From Modicisalibacter coralii (GTDB lineage: Bacteria; Pseudomonadota; Gammaproteobacteria; Pseudomonadales; Halomonadaceae), in assembly GCF_004117855.1 (NCBI RefSeq), contig NZ_QWBW01000045.1, forward strand, positions 2,190 through 35,125: a DNA stretch of 32,936 bases. Direction: 5' to 3'. A program made the position numbers and the translations under genes. Below, piece after piece: positions 19,390-30,073 of the stretch. Position 1 is the first letter of the stretch; every line of letters starts with the position of its first letter. Below the pieces are notes generated by a model. That model was not told where the DNA came from, ran no database searches, and saw only the letters and a list, made by a program, of their open reading frames with translations.

Positions 19390-20845
19390 CAAGCTTTCCC
19401 CCGTTCCCGGCCAGCTGCGCAAGGGGCCGGGCATGCGCCGCATTCGCGGTATCCACTTCGTGGGCATCGGCGGTGCCGGCATGTGCGGCATCGCCGAGGT
19501 CCTGGCCAACCAGGGGTATCGGGTCAGCGGCAGCGACCTCAAGGCCTCGGCGGTGACGGCGCATCTCGAGGGCTGCGGGATCCGCATCGCCATCGGCCAC
19601 GATCAGGCCAATGCCGAGGGCGCCGACGTTGTGGTGGTCTCGTCGGCGGTCGATACCACCAACCCCGAGATCGCCTGGGCCCGGGAGCATCGCATCCCGG
19701 TGGTGCGCCGCGCCGAGATGCTCGCCGAGCTGATGCGCTTTCGCCACGGCATCGCCGTCGCCGGCACCCACGGCAAGACCACGACGACCAGCCTGACCGC
19801 CACGCTGCTCGCCGAGGGCGGTCTGGACCCGACCTTCGTGATCGGCGGCAAGCTGACCAGCGCGGGTACCAACGCCCGGCTGGGCGAGGGCGACGTGCTG
19901 GTCGCCGAGGCCGACGAATCCGATGCCTCCTTCCTGCACCTGCAGCCGATGGTGTCGATCGTCACCAACATCGACGCCGATCACATGGCGACCTATGCCG
20001 GCGACTTCGCCCGGCTCAAGGACACCTTCGTCGAGTTCCTGCACAATCTGCCGTTCTACGGCCTCGCCGTGCTGTGTCTCGACGATGCCAATGTCCGCGA
20101 GCTGCTGCCCCGCGTGCAGCGCCAGTTCGTCACCTACGGTTTCGACGCCGATGCGGATTACCGGCTCGCCGACTTCGAGCAGAGTGCCGGCGAGATCCGC
20201 TTCACCGCGCTGCGCCCCGAGGGCCATGCGCCGCTGTCCGTCCGGCTGGCGATGCCCGGTGAGCACAACGCGCTCAACGCCCTGGCGGCGATCGCCGTGG
20301 CCACCGATGCCGGGGTCGACGACGAAGCGATACAGCGCGGTCTGGCCGGTTTCGCTGGAGTGGGGCGGCGCTTCCAGGTCCATGGCGAGTACGCCTTGCC
20401 CGACGGTCGCGGCGAGGTCATGCTGGTCGACGACTATGGCCATCATCCGCGCGAGGTGGAGATGATCATTCGCGCGGTGCGGGCCGGCTGGCCGCGCCGG
20501 CGACTGGTGATGGTCTATCAGCCCCACCGTTTCTCGCGGACCCGCGATCTCTACGAGGATTTCGTGCGCGTGCTCTCCGAGGTCGACACGCTGTTGCTGC
20601 TCGATGTCTACAGTGCCGGCGAGACGCCGATTCCCGGTGCCGAGGGGCGCAGTCTGGCCGGTTCGATTCGCCAGCGCGGTCAGGTCGATCCGCTGTTCGT
20701 CGAGACCAAGGCGCAGTTGCCGCGGTTGCTGGGTAACGTCCTGCAGGATGGCGATATCCTGATCACCCAGGGGGCCGGTGACATCGGCGGCATTGCGGTG
20801 GCGCTGGCCGCCAGTCATCTTCGCTTGCAGGAGGTCGCGTTATGA
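19379..20845 (+). CDS. murC: UDP-MurNAc:L-alanine ligase MurC
   Basis: MurC (488 aa from this start) adds L-alanine to UDP-MurNAc, the first amino acid of the stem peptide. Core motifs are [17 protein letters not shown] just after the start, [11 protein letters not shown] (ATP loop), [16 protein letters not shown], and [10 protein letters not shown]. Two starts are possible. TTG 19379 overlaps murG by 11 bases, has GGAG upstream, and gives the usual length with a short basic N-terminal tail like those of other MurC proteins. ATG 19433 has a good AAGGGG ribosome site (19421-19426) and gives 470 aa. I choose the TTG with moderate confidence. The stop overlaps the ddlB ATG. Confidence 0.94.
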   Translation: MSDSKLSPVPGQLRKGPGMRRIRGIHFVGIGGAGMCGIAEVLANQGYRVSGSDLKASAVTAHLEGCGIRIAIGHDQANAEGADVVVVSSAVDTTNPEIAWAREHRIPVVRRAEMLAELMRFRHGIAVAGTHGKTTTTSLTATLLAEGGLDPTFVIGGKLTSAGTNARLGEGDVLVAEADESDASFLHLQPMVSIVTNIDADHMATYAGDFARLKDTFVEFLHNLPFYGLAVLCLDDANVRELLPRVQRQFVTYGFDADADYRLADFEQSAGEIRFTALRPEGHAPLSVRLAMPGEHNALNALAAIAVATDAGVDDEAIQRGLAGFAGVGRRFQVHGEYALPDGRGEVMLVDDYGHHPREVEMIIRAVRAGWPRRRLVMVYQPHRFSRTRDLYEDFVRVLSEVDTLLLLDVYSAGETPIPGAEGRSLAGSIRQRGQVDPLFVETKAQLPRLLGNVLQDGDILITQGAGDIGGIAVALAASHLRLQEVAL

Positions 20846-21786
20846 GCGTCGAGCGTCGAGCGGGAGCGGCGTCTGCCGCCGATTACGGGCGGGTCATCGT
20901 CCTCTACGGGGGCGATTCCGCGGAACGCGAGGTGTCGCTGGTCAGTGGCGCGGCGGTACTGGCGGCGCTGCAGCGCAGTGGGGTCGACGCACGGGGCTAT
21001 GATCTCGCCGCCGGCGGCCTGACCGGACTCGAGGCGCTGGCCCCGGAGCGTGTCTTCATCGCGCTGCACGGCCGAGGCGGCGAGGACGGCACCCTGCAGG
21101 GCGCCCTGGAGCTGCTGAAGATTCCCTACACCGGCAGTGGGGTCCTGGCCTCCGCGCTGGGCATGGACAAGCAGCGTACCAAGCAGCTCTGGCATGCGCT
21201 GGATCTGCCCACCCCGGCCAGCATCACCCTGGGGCCGGACGCCGACTGGGCGAGTGTCGTCGAGCGGCTGGGGCTGCCGCTGGTGGTCAAGCCCGTTCAC
21301 GAGGGCTCGACCCTGGGCATCACCATCGTCGAAAGCCTCGAGGAACTGGCCTCGGCCTACCGCGAGGCGGCGCGTTTCGATGCCGCGGTCATGGCCGAGC
21401 GCTTCGTGCGCGGCGAGGAATATACCGTGTCGCTGCTCGGCGACGTCATCCTGCCGGCGATTCGCGTCGAGGTGCCCACCGGCTTCTACGATTACCAGGC
21501 CAAGTACCACTCCGACGAGACCCATTATCACCTGCCGTGCGGGCTGGCTCCGGCCGATGAGCGCCGGCTGGGCGAGCTGTGTCGCGATGCCTTCCGGGCG
21601 ATCGGCGGCCGGGGCTGGGGGCGGGTCGATGTCATGCGCGACGCCGAGGGCCGTTTCTGGCTGCTCGAGGTCAACACGGTGCCGGGGATGACCGATCACA
21701 GTCTGGTGCCGCAGTCGGCCGCCCATGCGGGCATCGACTTCGACGCCCTGGTGCTGCGCATTCTCGATACCACCCTGGAGCCCTGA
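20842..21786 (+). CDS. ddlB: D-alanine:D-alanine ligase DdlB
   Basis: Ddl (314 aa) joins two D-alanines for MurF, using an ATP-grasp mechanism. Visible family segments are [14 protein letters not shown] near residues 19-32, [32 protein letters not shown]-x-x-E-G-S-T-L-G-I, and the C-terminal [14 protein letters not shown]. The metal ligands of the last block (Glu, Asn) are intact. The ATG overlaps the murC stop, and a strong AGGAGG site lies 8 bases upstream. DdlB-type ligases in the dcw cluster usually act alongside a second, unlinked DdlA; none is in this window. Confidence 0.96.
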   Translation: MSVERRAGAASAADYGRVIVLYGGDSAEREVSLVSGAAVLAALQRSGVDARGYDLAAGGLTGLEALAPERVFIALHGRGGEDGTLQGALELLKIPYTGSGVLASALGMDKQRTKQLWHALDLPTPASITLGPDADWASVVERLGLPLVVKPVHEGSTLGITIVESLEELASAYREAARFDAAVMAERFVRGEEYTVSLLGDVILPAIRVEVPTGFYDYQAKYHSDETHYHLPCGLAPADERRLGELCRDAFRAIGGRGWGRVDVMRDAEGRFWLLEVNTVPGMTDHSLVPQSAAHAGIDFDALVLRILDTTLEP

Positions 21787-21791
21787 GTCGC

Positions 21792-22514
21792 ATGGCGGCA
21801 AGCGGTTCGCGGGGTTCGATCCTCGGGGTGATCCTGCTGGTGGTGCTGGTTGGCGCCGGCGGCCGCGCACTCTGGCTGTGGCTCGATCGTCCGGTGGAGC
21901 GGGTCTCGATTCGCGGTGACCTGGAACATGTCAGCGCCGACTATCTGCGCGGCAAGCTGGCGCCGCTGGTCAGCGGGCAGACCTGGCTGTCGGTGAATCT
22001 CGACACCCTGCGCGACCGGGCGCGAAACATCGAGTGGCTGGACGAGGTGCGTGTCTCGCGTCACTGGCCCAATGCCCTGACGTTCGAGCTCTTCGAGCAG
22101 CAGCCGGTGGCGCGCTGGAACGATACGGCGTTGCTCAATCCCCGCGGCGAGCCCTTCCAGCGTGACGGCGTGGCGGTGGACGAGACGTTGCCCGACCTGG
22201 CGGGGCCGGCTGGCAGCGGCGCGGAGGTGCTGGGCTGGTACGATCGCCTGCAGAATCAGTTGAAGTCCCTGGGCTTGCAGGTCACGCAATTGAGGCTGGA
22301 GGATCGGGGCGCCTGGCGCTTCCAGGTCAATGACGGATTGTGGGTCATGCTGGGGCGCAATGCCCGTGAAGAGCGTCTGGCCCGATTCATTGCCGCGTGG
22401 CGTCGTCAGTTGGGTTCGCAGGCGTCGCGAATTCGCTACATCGATCTGCGGTATCCGAACGGTGTTGCCGTTGCCTGGCACGGGGAGAACGATGGCAAGT
22501 TGGCCGAAAAGTGA
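21792..22514 (+). CDS. ftsQ: Cell division protein FtsQ
   Basis: FtsQ (240 aa) is a bitopic divisome scaffold that recruits FtsB and FtsL. It has a very short cytoplasmic tail and one membrane helix (about residues 8-28). The POTRA domain begins near V-E-R-V-S-I-R-G-D (about 35). The beta domain includes W-L-D-E-V-R-V-S-R-H-W-P-N-A-L and F-E-Q-Q-P-V-A-R-W, the most conserved block of the family. Y-I-D-L-R-Y-P-N-G-V-A-V-A-W lies near the C-terminus, in the region that binds FtsB. The ATG at 21792 comes 5 bases after the ddlB stop. An upstream open frame from 21579 is inside ddlB and is ignored. A 206-base gap with promoter and hairpin signals follows. Confidence 0.94.
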   Translation: MAASGSRGSILGVILLVVLVGAGGRALWLWLDRPVERVSIRGDLEHVSADYLRGKLAPLVSGQTWLSVNLDTLRDRARNIEWLDEVRVSRHWPNALTFELFEQQPVARWNDTALLNPRGEPFQRDGVAVDETLPDLAGPAGSGAEVLGWYDRLQNQLKSLGLQVTQLRLEDRGAWRFQVNDGLWVMLGRNAREERLARFIAAWRRQLGSQASRIRYIDLRYPNGVAVAWHGENDGKLAEK

Positions 22515-22564
22515 TTCGAGTGACGCGGCTTTCCCGGAGTAATCGCCCGCCGTTAAAGGCATGA

Positions 22565-22591
22565 GGGTATTTCTTTCGGAAAAAAATACCC
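22565..22591 (+). other. AT-rich hairpin between ftsQ and ftsA
   Basis: GGGTATTT (22565-22572) pairs with AAATACCC (22584-22591). A further TTT/AAA helix caps a CGG loop after one mismatch. No T run follows on either strand, so it is not a standard intrinsic terminator. It could slow read-through from ftsQ, stabilise the upstream mRNA end, or mark a processing site. It is the most AT-rich patch in the cluster. Confidence 0.5.
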
Positions 22592-22610
22592 GTATTCTGA
22601 CCCGGTATTC

Positions 22611-22625
22611 GACAGGGTCGCTGTC
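22611..22625. promoter_or_regulatory. Inverted repeat overlapping the ftsA promoter -35
   Basis: GACAG (22611-22615) and CTGTC (22621-22625) form an inverted repeat around GGTCG. The right half is also the first five bases of the proposed -35 hexamer. That placement is typical of a repressor operator, but the half-sites are short and I recognise no specific regulator. Confidence 0.35.
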
Positions 22626-22649
22626 AAATCGGTATGAAACTTCTATACT
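22621..22649 (+). promoter_or_regulatory. Sigma70-type promoter for ftsA-ftsZ
   Basis: CTGTCA (22621-22626, 4 of 6) and TATACT (22644-22649, 5 of 6) are spaced by 17 bases in the 206-base gap before ftsA. Transcription would start near 22656 and give a leader of about 65 bases ending in the GAGGAG ribosome site at 22703-22708. This promoter would let ftsA and ftsZ be made at a level different from the upstream dcw genes. Confidence 0.6.
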
Positions 22650-22720
22650 TCGGCCCGTCTTTAATCGGCTCTGATAAACGGATTCTTAATTCAGTGAAGA
22701 TCGAGGAGTGATCCCGACCC

Positions 22721-23995
22721 ATGGCAGGACAATCCAATGCTTCCAATATGGTGGTCGGGCTGGATATCGGAACATCCAAGGTTGTCGCGATAGTCGGGCA
22801 GCCCACTGACGACGGTGGGCTGGAAATCGCCGGCATCGGCTCGCACCCCTCACGGGGCATGAAGAAAGGCGTCGTCATCAACATCGAATCCACCGTCCAG
22901 TCGATTCAGCGGGCCGTGGAGGAAGCGGAGTTGATGGCCGGGTGCGATATCCATTCGGTGTATGTCGGCATCGCGGGCAGCCATATCAGTTCCATGAATT
23001 CCGATGGCGTGGTGGCGATCAAGGACCGCGAAGTGACACCCTCGGATATCGAGCGCGTCATCGACTCGGCCCGAGCCCGGGCGATTTCCGAAGGGCAGCG
23101 TATTCTTCACGTGCTGCCCCAGGAGTTCGCCATCGATACCCAGGAAGGCATTCGCGAGCCGCTGGGGATGTCCGGCGTGCGTCTCGAGGCGCGGGTTCAC
23201 CTGGTCACCGCGGCGCTCAATGCCGTCCAGAATATCGAGAAGTGCGTACGGCGTTGCGGCCTGGAGGTCGACGCGATCATTCTCGAGCAGTTGGCGTCGA
23301 GCCACGCCGTGCTGACCGAGGACGAGCGCGAACTCGGCGTCTGCATGGTCGACATCGGTGGCGGCACCACCGACATCGCCGTGTTCACCGAAGGGGCCAT
23401 CCGTCACACGGCGGTGATCCCCATCGCCGGCGATCAGGTGACCAACGATATCGCCATGGCGTTACGTACGCCGACCCAGTATGCGGAGGACATCAAGGTC
23501 AAGTATGCCTGTGCCTTGACCCAGTTGGCCTCCAGCGACGAAATGATCAAGGTTCCCAGCGTGGGGGACCGGCCGGCGCGTGACTTGTCGCGTCAGTCGC
23601 TGGCCGAAGTGGTCGAGCCACGCTACGAGGAACTGTTCACTCTGGTACGTGAGGAACTGCGGCGCAGCGGTTACGAAGATCTCGTGGCGGCAGGCGTGGT
23701 GTTGACCGGGGGCACGGCGCGCATGGAAGGCGTGGTCGAGCTCGCGGAAGAAATTTTCCACATGCCGGTGCGTATCGCCAGTCCGCAGAACGTCCGCGGC
23801 CTGGCAGACGTGGTACGCAATCCAATTTATTCCACGGGTGTGGGTTTGCTACTCTACGGAATGCGTGACGCCAAACATGGTGAGAACCGTGTCGTGTCCG
23901 CCCAGCCCCGTAGAGAGGAAATCTCACGGCGTGGTCTCAAGGACGGTATCTCGGCGCTGGATCGGGTCAAAGGCTGGTTCAAAGGAAATTTCTGA
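22721..23995 (+). CDS. ftsA: Cell division protein FtsA
   Basis: FtsA (424 aa) is the actin-like ATPase that tethers FtsZ to the membrane and recruits later divisome proteins. The phosphate-1 segment [14 protein letters not shown] is at about 11-24. The second ATP segment [15 protein letters not shown] is near 207-221, and the third is [11 protein letters not shown] near 326-336. The C-terminus (V-K-G-W-F-K-G-N-F) is the amphipathic membrane-targeting helix. The ATG 22721 has GAGGAG 12 bases upstream, a slightly long spacing. The gene is preceded by its own putative promoter, and ftsZ follows after 34 bases. Confidence 0.97.
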   Translation: MAGQSNASNMVVGLDIGTSKVVAIVGQPTDDGGLEIAGIGSHPSRGMKKGVVINIESTVQSIQRAVEEAELMAGCDIHSVYVGIAGSHISSMNSDGVVAIKDREVTPSDIERVIDSARARAISEGQRILHVLPQEFAIDTQEGIREPLGMSGVRLEARVHLVTAALNAVQNIEKCVRRCGLEVDAIILEQLASSHAVLTEDERELGVCMVDIGGGTTDIAVFTEGAIRHTAVIPIAGDQVTNDIAMALRTPTQYAEDIKVKYACALTQLASSDEMIKVPSVGDRPARDLSRQSLAEVVEPRYEELFTLVREELRRSGYEDLVAAGVVLTGGTARMEGVVELAEEIFHMPVRIASPQNVRGLADVVRNPIYSTGVGLLLYGMRDAKHGENRVVSAQPRREEISRRGLKDGISALDRVKGWFKGNF

Positions 23996-24029
23996 CAAGG
24001 CCGCATTGTGGCCACAGGAGACGGGGCAA

Positions 24030-25190
24030 ATGTTCGAACTGGTAGATAATGCACCTTCCAGCAGCGCTGTCATCAAGGTGATCGGCGTTGGTGGCGGGGG
24101 CGGCAACGCCGTCAACCACATGGTCGAGAGCAACATCGAGGGCGTTGAATTCATCTGCGCCAACACCGATGCGCAGGCCCTCAAGCGGGTCGCCGCGAAG
24201 ACCGTTCTCCAGTTAGGCAGCGAGATCACCAAGGGGCTCGGCGCCGGGGCCAGCCCCGATGTCGGTCGCCAGGCGGCGATGGAGGACCGCGAGCGGATCG
24301 CCGAGCTGCTCCAGGGCGCCGACATGGTCTTCATTACCGCCGGCATGGGCGGGGGCACCGGCACCGGCGGGGCGCCCGTGGTCGCCGAGGTGGCCAAGGA
24401 ACTGGGCATTCTCACCGTGGCCGTGGTGACCCGGCCCTTCCCCTTCGAGGGGCCCAAGCGCATGCGGGTCGCCGAGGAGGGCATGCGTGAGCTGTCCGAG
24501 CATGTCGATTCGCTGATCACCATCCCCAACGAGAAGCTGCTGGCGGTGCTGGGCAAGAGCGCCAGCCTGCTGACGGCCTTCAGTGCGGCCAACGACGTGC
24601 TGCTGGGCGCCGTGCAGGGGATCGCCGAACTGATCACCAGCCCGGGTATCATCAACGTCGACTTCGCCGACGTGCGTACGGTGATGTCCGAGATGGGCAT
24701 GGCGATGATGGGGACCGGTGGAGCGGTCGGCGAGAATCGCGCCCGCGAGGCCGCCGAGAAGGCGATTCGCAGCCCGCTGCTCGAGGACATCGATCTGCAC
24801 GGCGCGCGCGGCATTCTCGTCAACATCACGGCGGGGCCGGATCTGTCGATCGGCGAGTTCAACGACGTCGGCGCCACGGTCCAGGAATTCGCCTCCCAGG
24901 ACGCGACCATCGTGGTGGGCACCGCCATCGACATGGAGATGTCCGACGAGTTGCGCGTCACGGTGGTTGCCGCGGGTCTCGACGGGGCACGGGAAAAGCC
25001 GGCCGCCCGCGAAGCGGTGGCGCGTCCCGAGACGACCGACTACCGCAAGCTGCAGCAGCCAACCGTCATGCGTCAGCAGGCGAAGGCCGATCAGGAAGAA
25101 GCGGCCAAGGCGCGTCAGGAGCGCCGCAAGTCCAAGGAAATCGACGATTATCTCGATATCCCGGCCTTCCTGCGCCGTCAGGCCGATTGA
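24030..25190 (+). CDS. ftsZ: Cell division GTPase FtsZ
   Basis: FtsZ (386 aa) is the tubulin-like GTPase that forms the Z-ring. [15 protein letters not shown] (residues 17-31) and the tubulin signature G-G-G-T-G-T-G (107-113) bind [11 protein letters not shown] is the T7 synergy loop that completes the GTPase site of the next subunit. A variable linker (about 318-370), rich in Ala, Gln, Lys and Arg, leads to the C-terminal conserved peptide [12 protein letters not shown], which contacts FtsA and ZipA. The ATG at 24030 has AGGAGA 8 bases upstream. An upstream in-frame start at 23838 lies inside ftsA and is rejected. Confidence 0.98.
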   Translation: MFELVDNAPSSSAVIKVIGVGGGGGNAVNHMVESNIEGVEFICANTDAQALKRVAAKTVLQLGSEITKGLGAGASPDVGRQAAMEDRERIAELLQGADMVFITAGMGGGTGTGGAPVVAEVAKELGILTVAVVTRPFPFEGPKRMRVAEEGMRELSEHVDSLITIPNEKLLAVLGKSASLLTAFSAANDVLLGAVQGIAELITSPGIINVDFADVRTVMSEMGMAMMGTGGAVGENRAREAAEKAIRSPLLEDIDLHGARGILVNITAGPDLSIGEFNDVGATVQEFASQDATIVVGTAIDMEMSDELRVTVVAAGLDGAREKPAAREAVARPETTDYRKLQQPTVMRQQAKADQEEAAKARQERRKSKEIDDYLDIPAFLRRQAD

Positions 25191-25232
25191 GGCCCGCTAT
25201 GGCCGCCATAGGCATGGCCGGATGACATTTTT

Positions 25233-25261
25233 TTGGTTAAACGGATGTTCGATGTTATAGT
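25233..25261 (+). promoter_or_regulatory. Sigma70-type promoter for lpxC
   Basis: TTGGTT (25233-25238) and TATAGT (25256-25261) are spaced by 17 bases, giving a start near 25268 and a leader of about 36 bases. The seven-T run just upstream (25228-25234) partly overlaps the -35 and follows an imperfect hairpin (CTATGG, CCATAG, 25197-25211). Some ftsZ transcripts may end there. Confidence 0.65.
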
Positions 25262-25303
25262 GAACACTGTTTGACAACTTACATGACAGCCTGGCCATTG
25301 CCC

Positions 25304-26218
25304 ATGATCAAGCAACGTACCCTCAAGAACACCATGCGCGCCACCGGCGTGGGCCTGCATTCGGGCGAAAAGGTCTATCTGACCTTGCGTCCGGCGCCGG
25401 CCAACACGGGTATCGTGTTCGTGCGCACCGACCTCGAGCCGGAAGTCCGCATTCCGGCGCGTGCCGAGAACGTCACCGACACCAAGCTGTGCACTGCCCT
25501 GTCCAGCAACGGCGTCAAGGTGGCGACCGTCGAGCACCTGATGTCGGCTTTCGCCGGCCTGGGCATCGACAATGCCTTCGTCGAGCTCAGTGCGCCGGAA
25601 GTGCCGATCATGGACGGCAGTGCCGGCCCCTTCGTCTTCCTGATCCAGTCCGCGGGGATCGCCGAGCAGGAGGCGCCGAAGAAGTTCATTCGCATCAAGC
25701 GCGAGATCGTCGTTCGTGAGGATGACAAGGAGGCGGTGTTCCTGCCTCATAACGGCTTCAAGGTCACCTTCGCCATCGATTTCGACCACCCGGTCTTCGA
25801 TCAGCAGAAGCAGCTGGCCAGCGTCGATTTCTCGACCACCTCCTTCGTCAAGGAGGTGTCGCGGGCGCGCACCTTTGGCTTCATGCGTGATCTCGAGTTC
25901 CTGCGCTCCCAGAATCTGGCCCTGGGCGGCAGCCTCGACAACGCCATCGTGGTGGATGAATACCGCATCCTCAACGAGGGCGGTCTGCGCTACGAAGACG
26001 AGTTCGTCAAGCACAAGGTTCTCGACGCCATCGGCGATCTGTACCAGTTGGGGTACAGCCTGATCGGTGAGTTCCGTGGCGTGAAGTCCGGTCACTCGCT
26101 CAACAATCAGTTGTGCCGGGCCGTGCTGGCCAATCCCGATGCCTGGGAAATCGTCACGTTCGAGGACGCTTCCCAGAAGGCCCCGATCTCCTATTCGGCG
26201 CCGGCCATGGCCATGTGA
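25304..26218 (+). CDS. lpxC: UDP-3-O-acyl-N-acetylglucosamine deacetylase LpxC
   Basis: LpxC (304 aa) is the zinc enzyme that commits UDP-GlcNAc to lipid A synthesis. Zinc ligands are H78 (in T-V-E-H-L), H237 and D241 (in [10 protein letters not shown]). E77 and H264 (K-S-G-H-S-L-N-N) are the catalytic residues. I-M-D-G-S-A-G-P-F and R-T-F-G-F-M-R-D are additional family blocks. The start M-I-K-Q-R-T-L-K matches the E. coli N-terminus exactly, so the upstream in-frame start at 25271 is rejected. The C-terminus is relevant to FtsH/ClpXP turnover in some species, but no specific degron is asserted. The gene has its own promoter and ends at a strong terminator. Confidence 0.98.
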   Translation: MIKQRTLKNTMRATGVGLHSGEKVYLTLRPAPANTGIVFVRTDLEPEVRIPARAENVTDTKLCTALSSNGVKVATVEHLMSAFAGLGIDNAFVELSAPEVPIMDGSAGPFVFLIQSAGIAEQEAPKKFIRIKREIVVREDDKEAVFLPHNGFKVTFAIDFDHPVFDQQKQLASVDFSTTSFVKEVSRARTFGFMRDLEFLRSQNLALGGSLDNAIVVDEYRILNEGGLRYEDEFVKHKVLDAIGDLYQLGYSLIGEFRGVKSGHSLNNQLCRAVLANPDAWEIVTFEDASQKAPISYSAPAMAM

Positions 26219-26248
26219 CCCGGTCGAGACGATTCAGCCAGGCTTCGA

Positions 26249-26274
26249 CGCCAGCCCCCGGGCTGGCGTTTTTT
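26249..26274 (+). terminator. Intrinsic terminator after lpxC
   Basis: CGCCAGCC (26249-26256) and GGCTGGCG (26261-26268) form an 8-bp GC-rich stem with a CCCG loop, followed directly by six Ts (26269-26274). It ends the lpxC transcript just before the convergent dciA gene. Confidence 0.92.
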
Positions 26275-26284
26275 CGTCTTGGGG

Positions 26285-26764
26285 TCAGGGCTCGGGCGGG
26301 CGTTCCGCGTGGGAGGCCAGGCGCTCGAGGGCGCGTTTGAGGCGGGGGTCGTCGGTGTCGCGGGCGCAGGACGAGATCTCGTCGGCAGCACGGGAGGAGA
26401 GCGAGCGGGTCTGTGTGGGGGGAGGCTTCGGCGGATTCACGGGACGTACCTTGAAGCTCAGGGCGGTCACCGCCTCGAAGCCCGGCAGCTCGTGCAGCAG
26501 GGCCAGCAGCCGCGACTGTTCGTAGCGCAGTCGGGTCAGCCACACGGCGGCATCGGTGATGAGTGTCAGGCGACCCTGACGGTAGCCGCCGACGAAGAGG
26601 TGCGGGCGCACGTCTTCCGGGAGGTGGGCGCGCAGGTGCGTCTGGGCCTGCTCGATGAGTCCGGCCATGCGCATCAATCCGCCCAGTTCGGACGCACCCC
26701 GTGAATGGCCGTCCAGTAACCGCGTCGCGGGCTGGGCGCGAAAACGCTTAGCCTTTATACTCAT
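26285..26764 (-). CDS. dciA: DciA family (DUF721) replicative helicase operator
   Basis: This 159-aa protein has a DUF721/DciA-type N-terminal domain (about residues 20-105). In bacteria without DnaC, DciA assists loading or operation of the replicative helicase DnaB. The domain shows the family pattern L-x-x-H-L-P-E-D-V-R-P-H-L, then R-L-T-L-I-T-D-A-A-V-W-L-T-R-L-R-Y-E-Q, which is the predicted KH-like fold. The C-terminal part (from about 106) is proline-rich and low in complexity. The gene is convergent with lpxC and divergent from the small ORF upstream of secA, a placement I remember for this family in Pseudomonas. The start is ATG 26764 with a weak ribosome site. Function is by family. 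Confidence 0.85.
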   Translation of the reverse strand: MSIKAKRFRAQPATRLLDGHSRGASELGGLMRMAGLIEQAQTHLRAHLPEDVRPHLFVGGYRQGRLTLITDAAVWLTRLRYEQSRLLALLHELPGFEAVTALSFKVRPVNPPKPPPTQTRSLSSRAADEISSCARDTDDPRLKRALERLASHAERPPEP

Positions 26765-26828
26765 TGGCTTGCCCGTGAATCTTCGAATCGTCTGTGCAAT
26801 CTAGCATGCCCGGGAGCCCCTCGACAGC

Positions 26829-27188
26829 ATGAGCGATACTCTGACAGCACCGATGGCCGGCGGCGGCCGCTGCCGACAGCGCACCAGGCGCATGTCGCGC
26901 TGGTGGCTCGCCGGGCTGTTGGTCGGCTGTCTGCTGCCGACCTCGCTGAGCCATGCCGAGGCGCTGCGCTTCGCCGAACAGCTCACCCAGATCTGCCTGA
27001 TGGCGCCGGCCGCGATTCGCGCCGAATCGCGGCGTGTCGCCCGGCGACGGGCGCGTCGCTGCCTGCCGCCGCGCCGGCGTCGCCCGGCGACCCCCGTCAG
27101 CCAGGCTCATGACGCCCGCGTGGCCCTGCGACCGCGCAGTACCGGACTGGACAGCCTCAACCCCCGCGGGCCGCCCCGTCTCGTGTGA
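26829..27188 (+). CDS. Putative SecM-like secretion-monitor arrest peptide upstream of secA
   Basis: This is a 119-aa hypothetical protein with no recognised domain. The N-terminus is a signal sequence: a basic n-region (Arg at 14, 16, 18, 20, 21, 24), a hydrophobic core about W25-L40, and a likely signal peptidase I site S-H-A at 41-43. The mature part (E44-V119) holds 18 arginines in 76 residues. The C-terminus reads [14 protein letters not shown] and then stops, with R113-G114-P115-P116. E. coli SecM ends I-R-A-G-P-Q-R-L-T, and other arrest peptides use RAPP or RAPG. The G-P-x-R-L-x-stop pattern and the location directly before secA fit a translation-arrest secretion monitor. At arrest the signal peptide would be outside the ribosome. 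Codon use (high GC3) supports real coding. Start is uncertain: ATG 26829 or 26892. An unrelated small secreted protein is the alternative. Confidence 0.6.
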   Translation: MSDTLTAPMAGGGRCRQRTRRMSRWWLAGLLVGCLLPTSLSHAEALRFAEQLTQICLMAPAAIRAESRRVARRRARRCLPPRRRRPATPVSQAHDARVALRPRSTGLDSLNPRGPPRLV

Positions 27189-27224
27189 CGAACAGCGGCG
27201 ATCGCGTCGCTCACGCCAGTCTCG

Positions 27225-27243
27225 CCGGGTGCTCGGCGCCCGG
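27225..27243 (+). promoter_or_regulatory. Stem-loop in the leader between the SecM-like ORF and secA
   Basis: CCGGGTGC (27225-27232) pairs with GCGCCCGG (27236-27243), including one G-U, around a TCG triloop. The stem lies 37 bases after the small ORF's stop and 28 bases before the secA ATG. The secA ribosome site (GGAA, 27262-27265) is weak. The hairpin does not cover that site as drawn, so a regulatory role is plausible but unproven. No T run follows, so it is not a terminator. Confidence 0.45.
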
Positions 27244-27271
27244 GTTAACGCACGATGACACGGAATCCCTC

Positions 27272-30001
<2,730 letters not shown>

Positions 30002-30073
30002 ACCGCGACTGACGGGCGGTGCCAGGCGCCGTCCATTATCGATTCGTGTCAGGACTTTTCAGGAGAGAGATGC

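Noticed and set aside
26249-26274. Possible REP-type repeat after lpxC
   Set aside because: A single hairpin followed by six Ts is a plain intrinsic terminator.
27185-27271. GTG start at 27185 extending SecA by 29 residues
   Set aside because: The extra residues do not belong to the SecA family, the region contains a hairpin, and the ATG at 27272 matches the conserved N-terminus.
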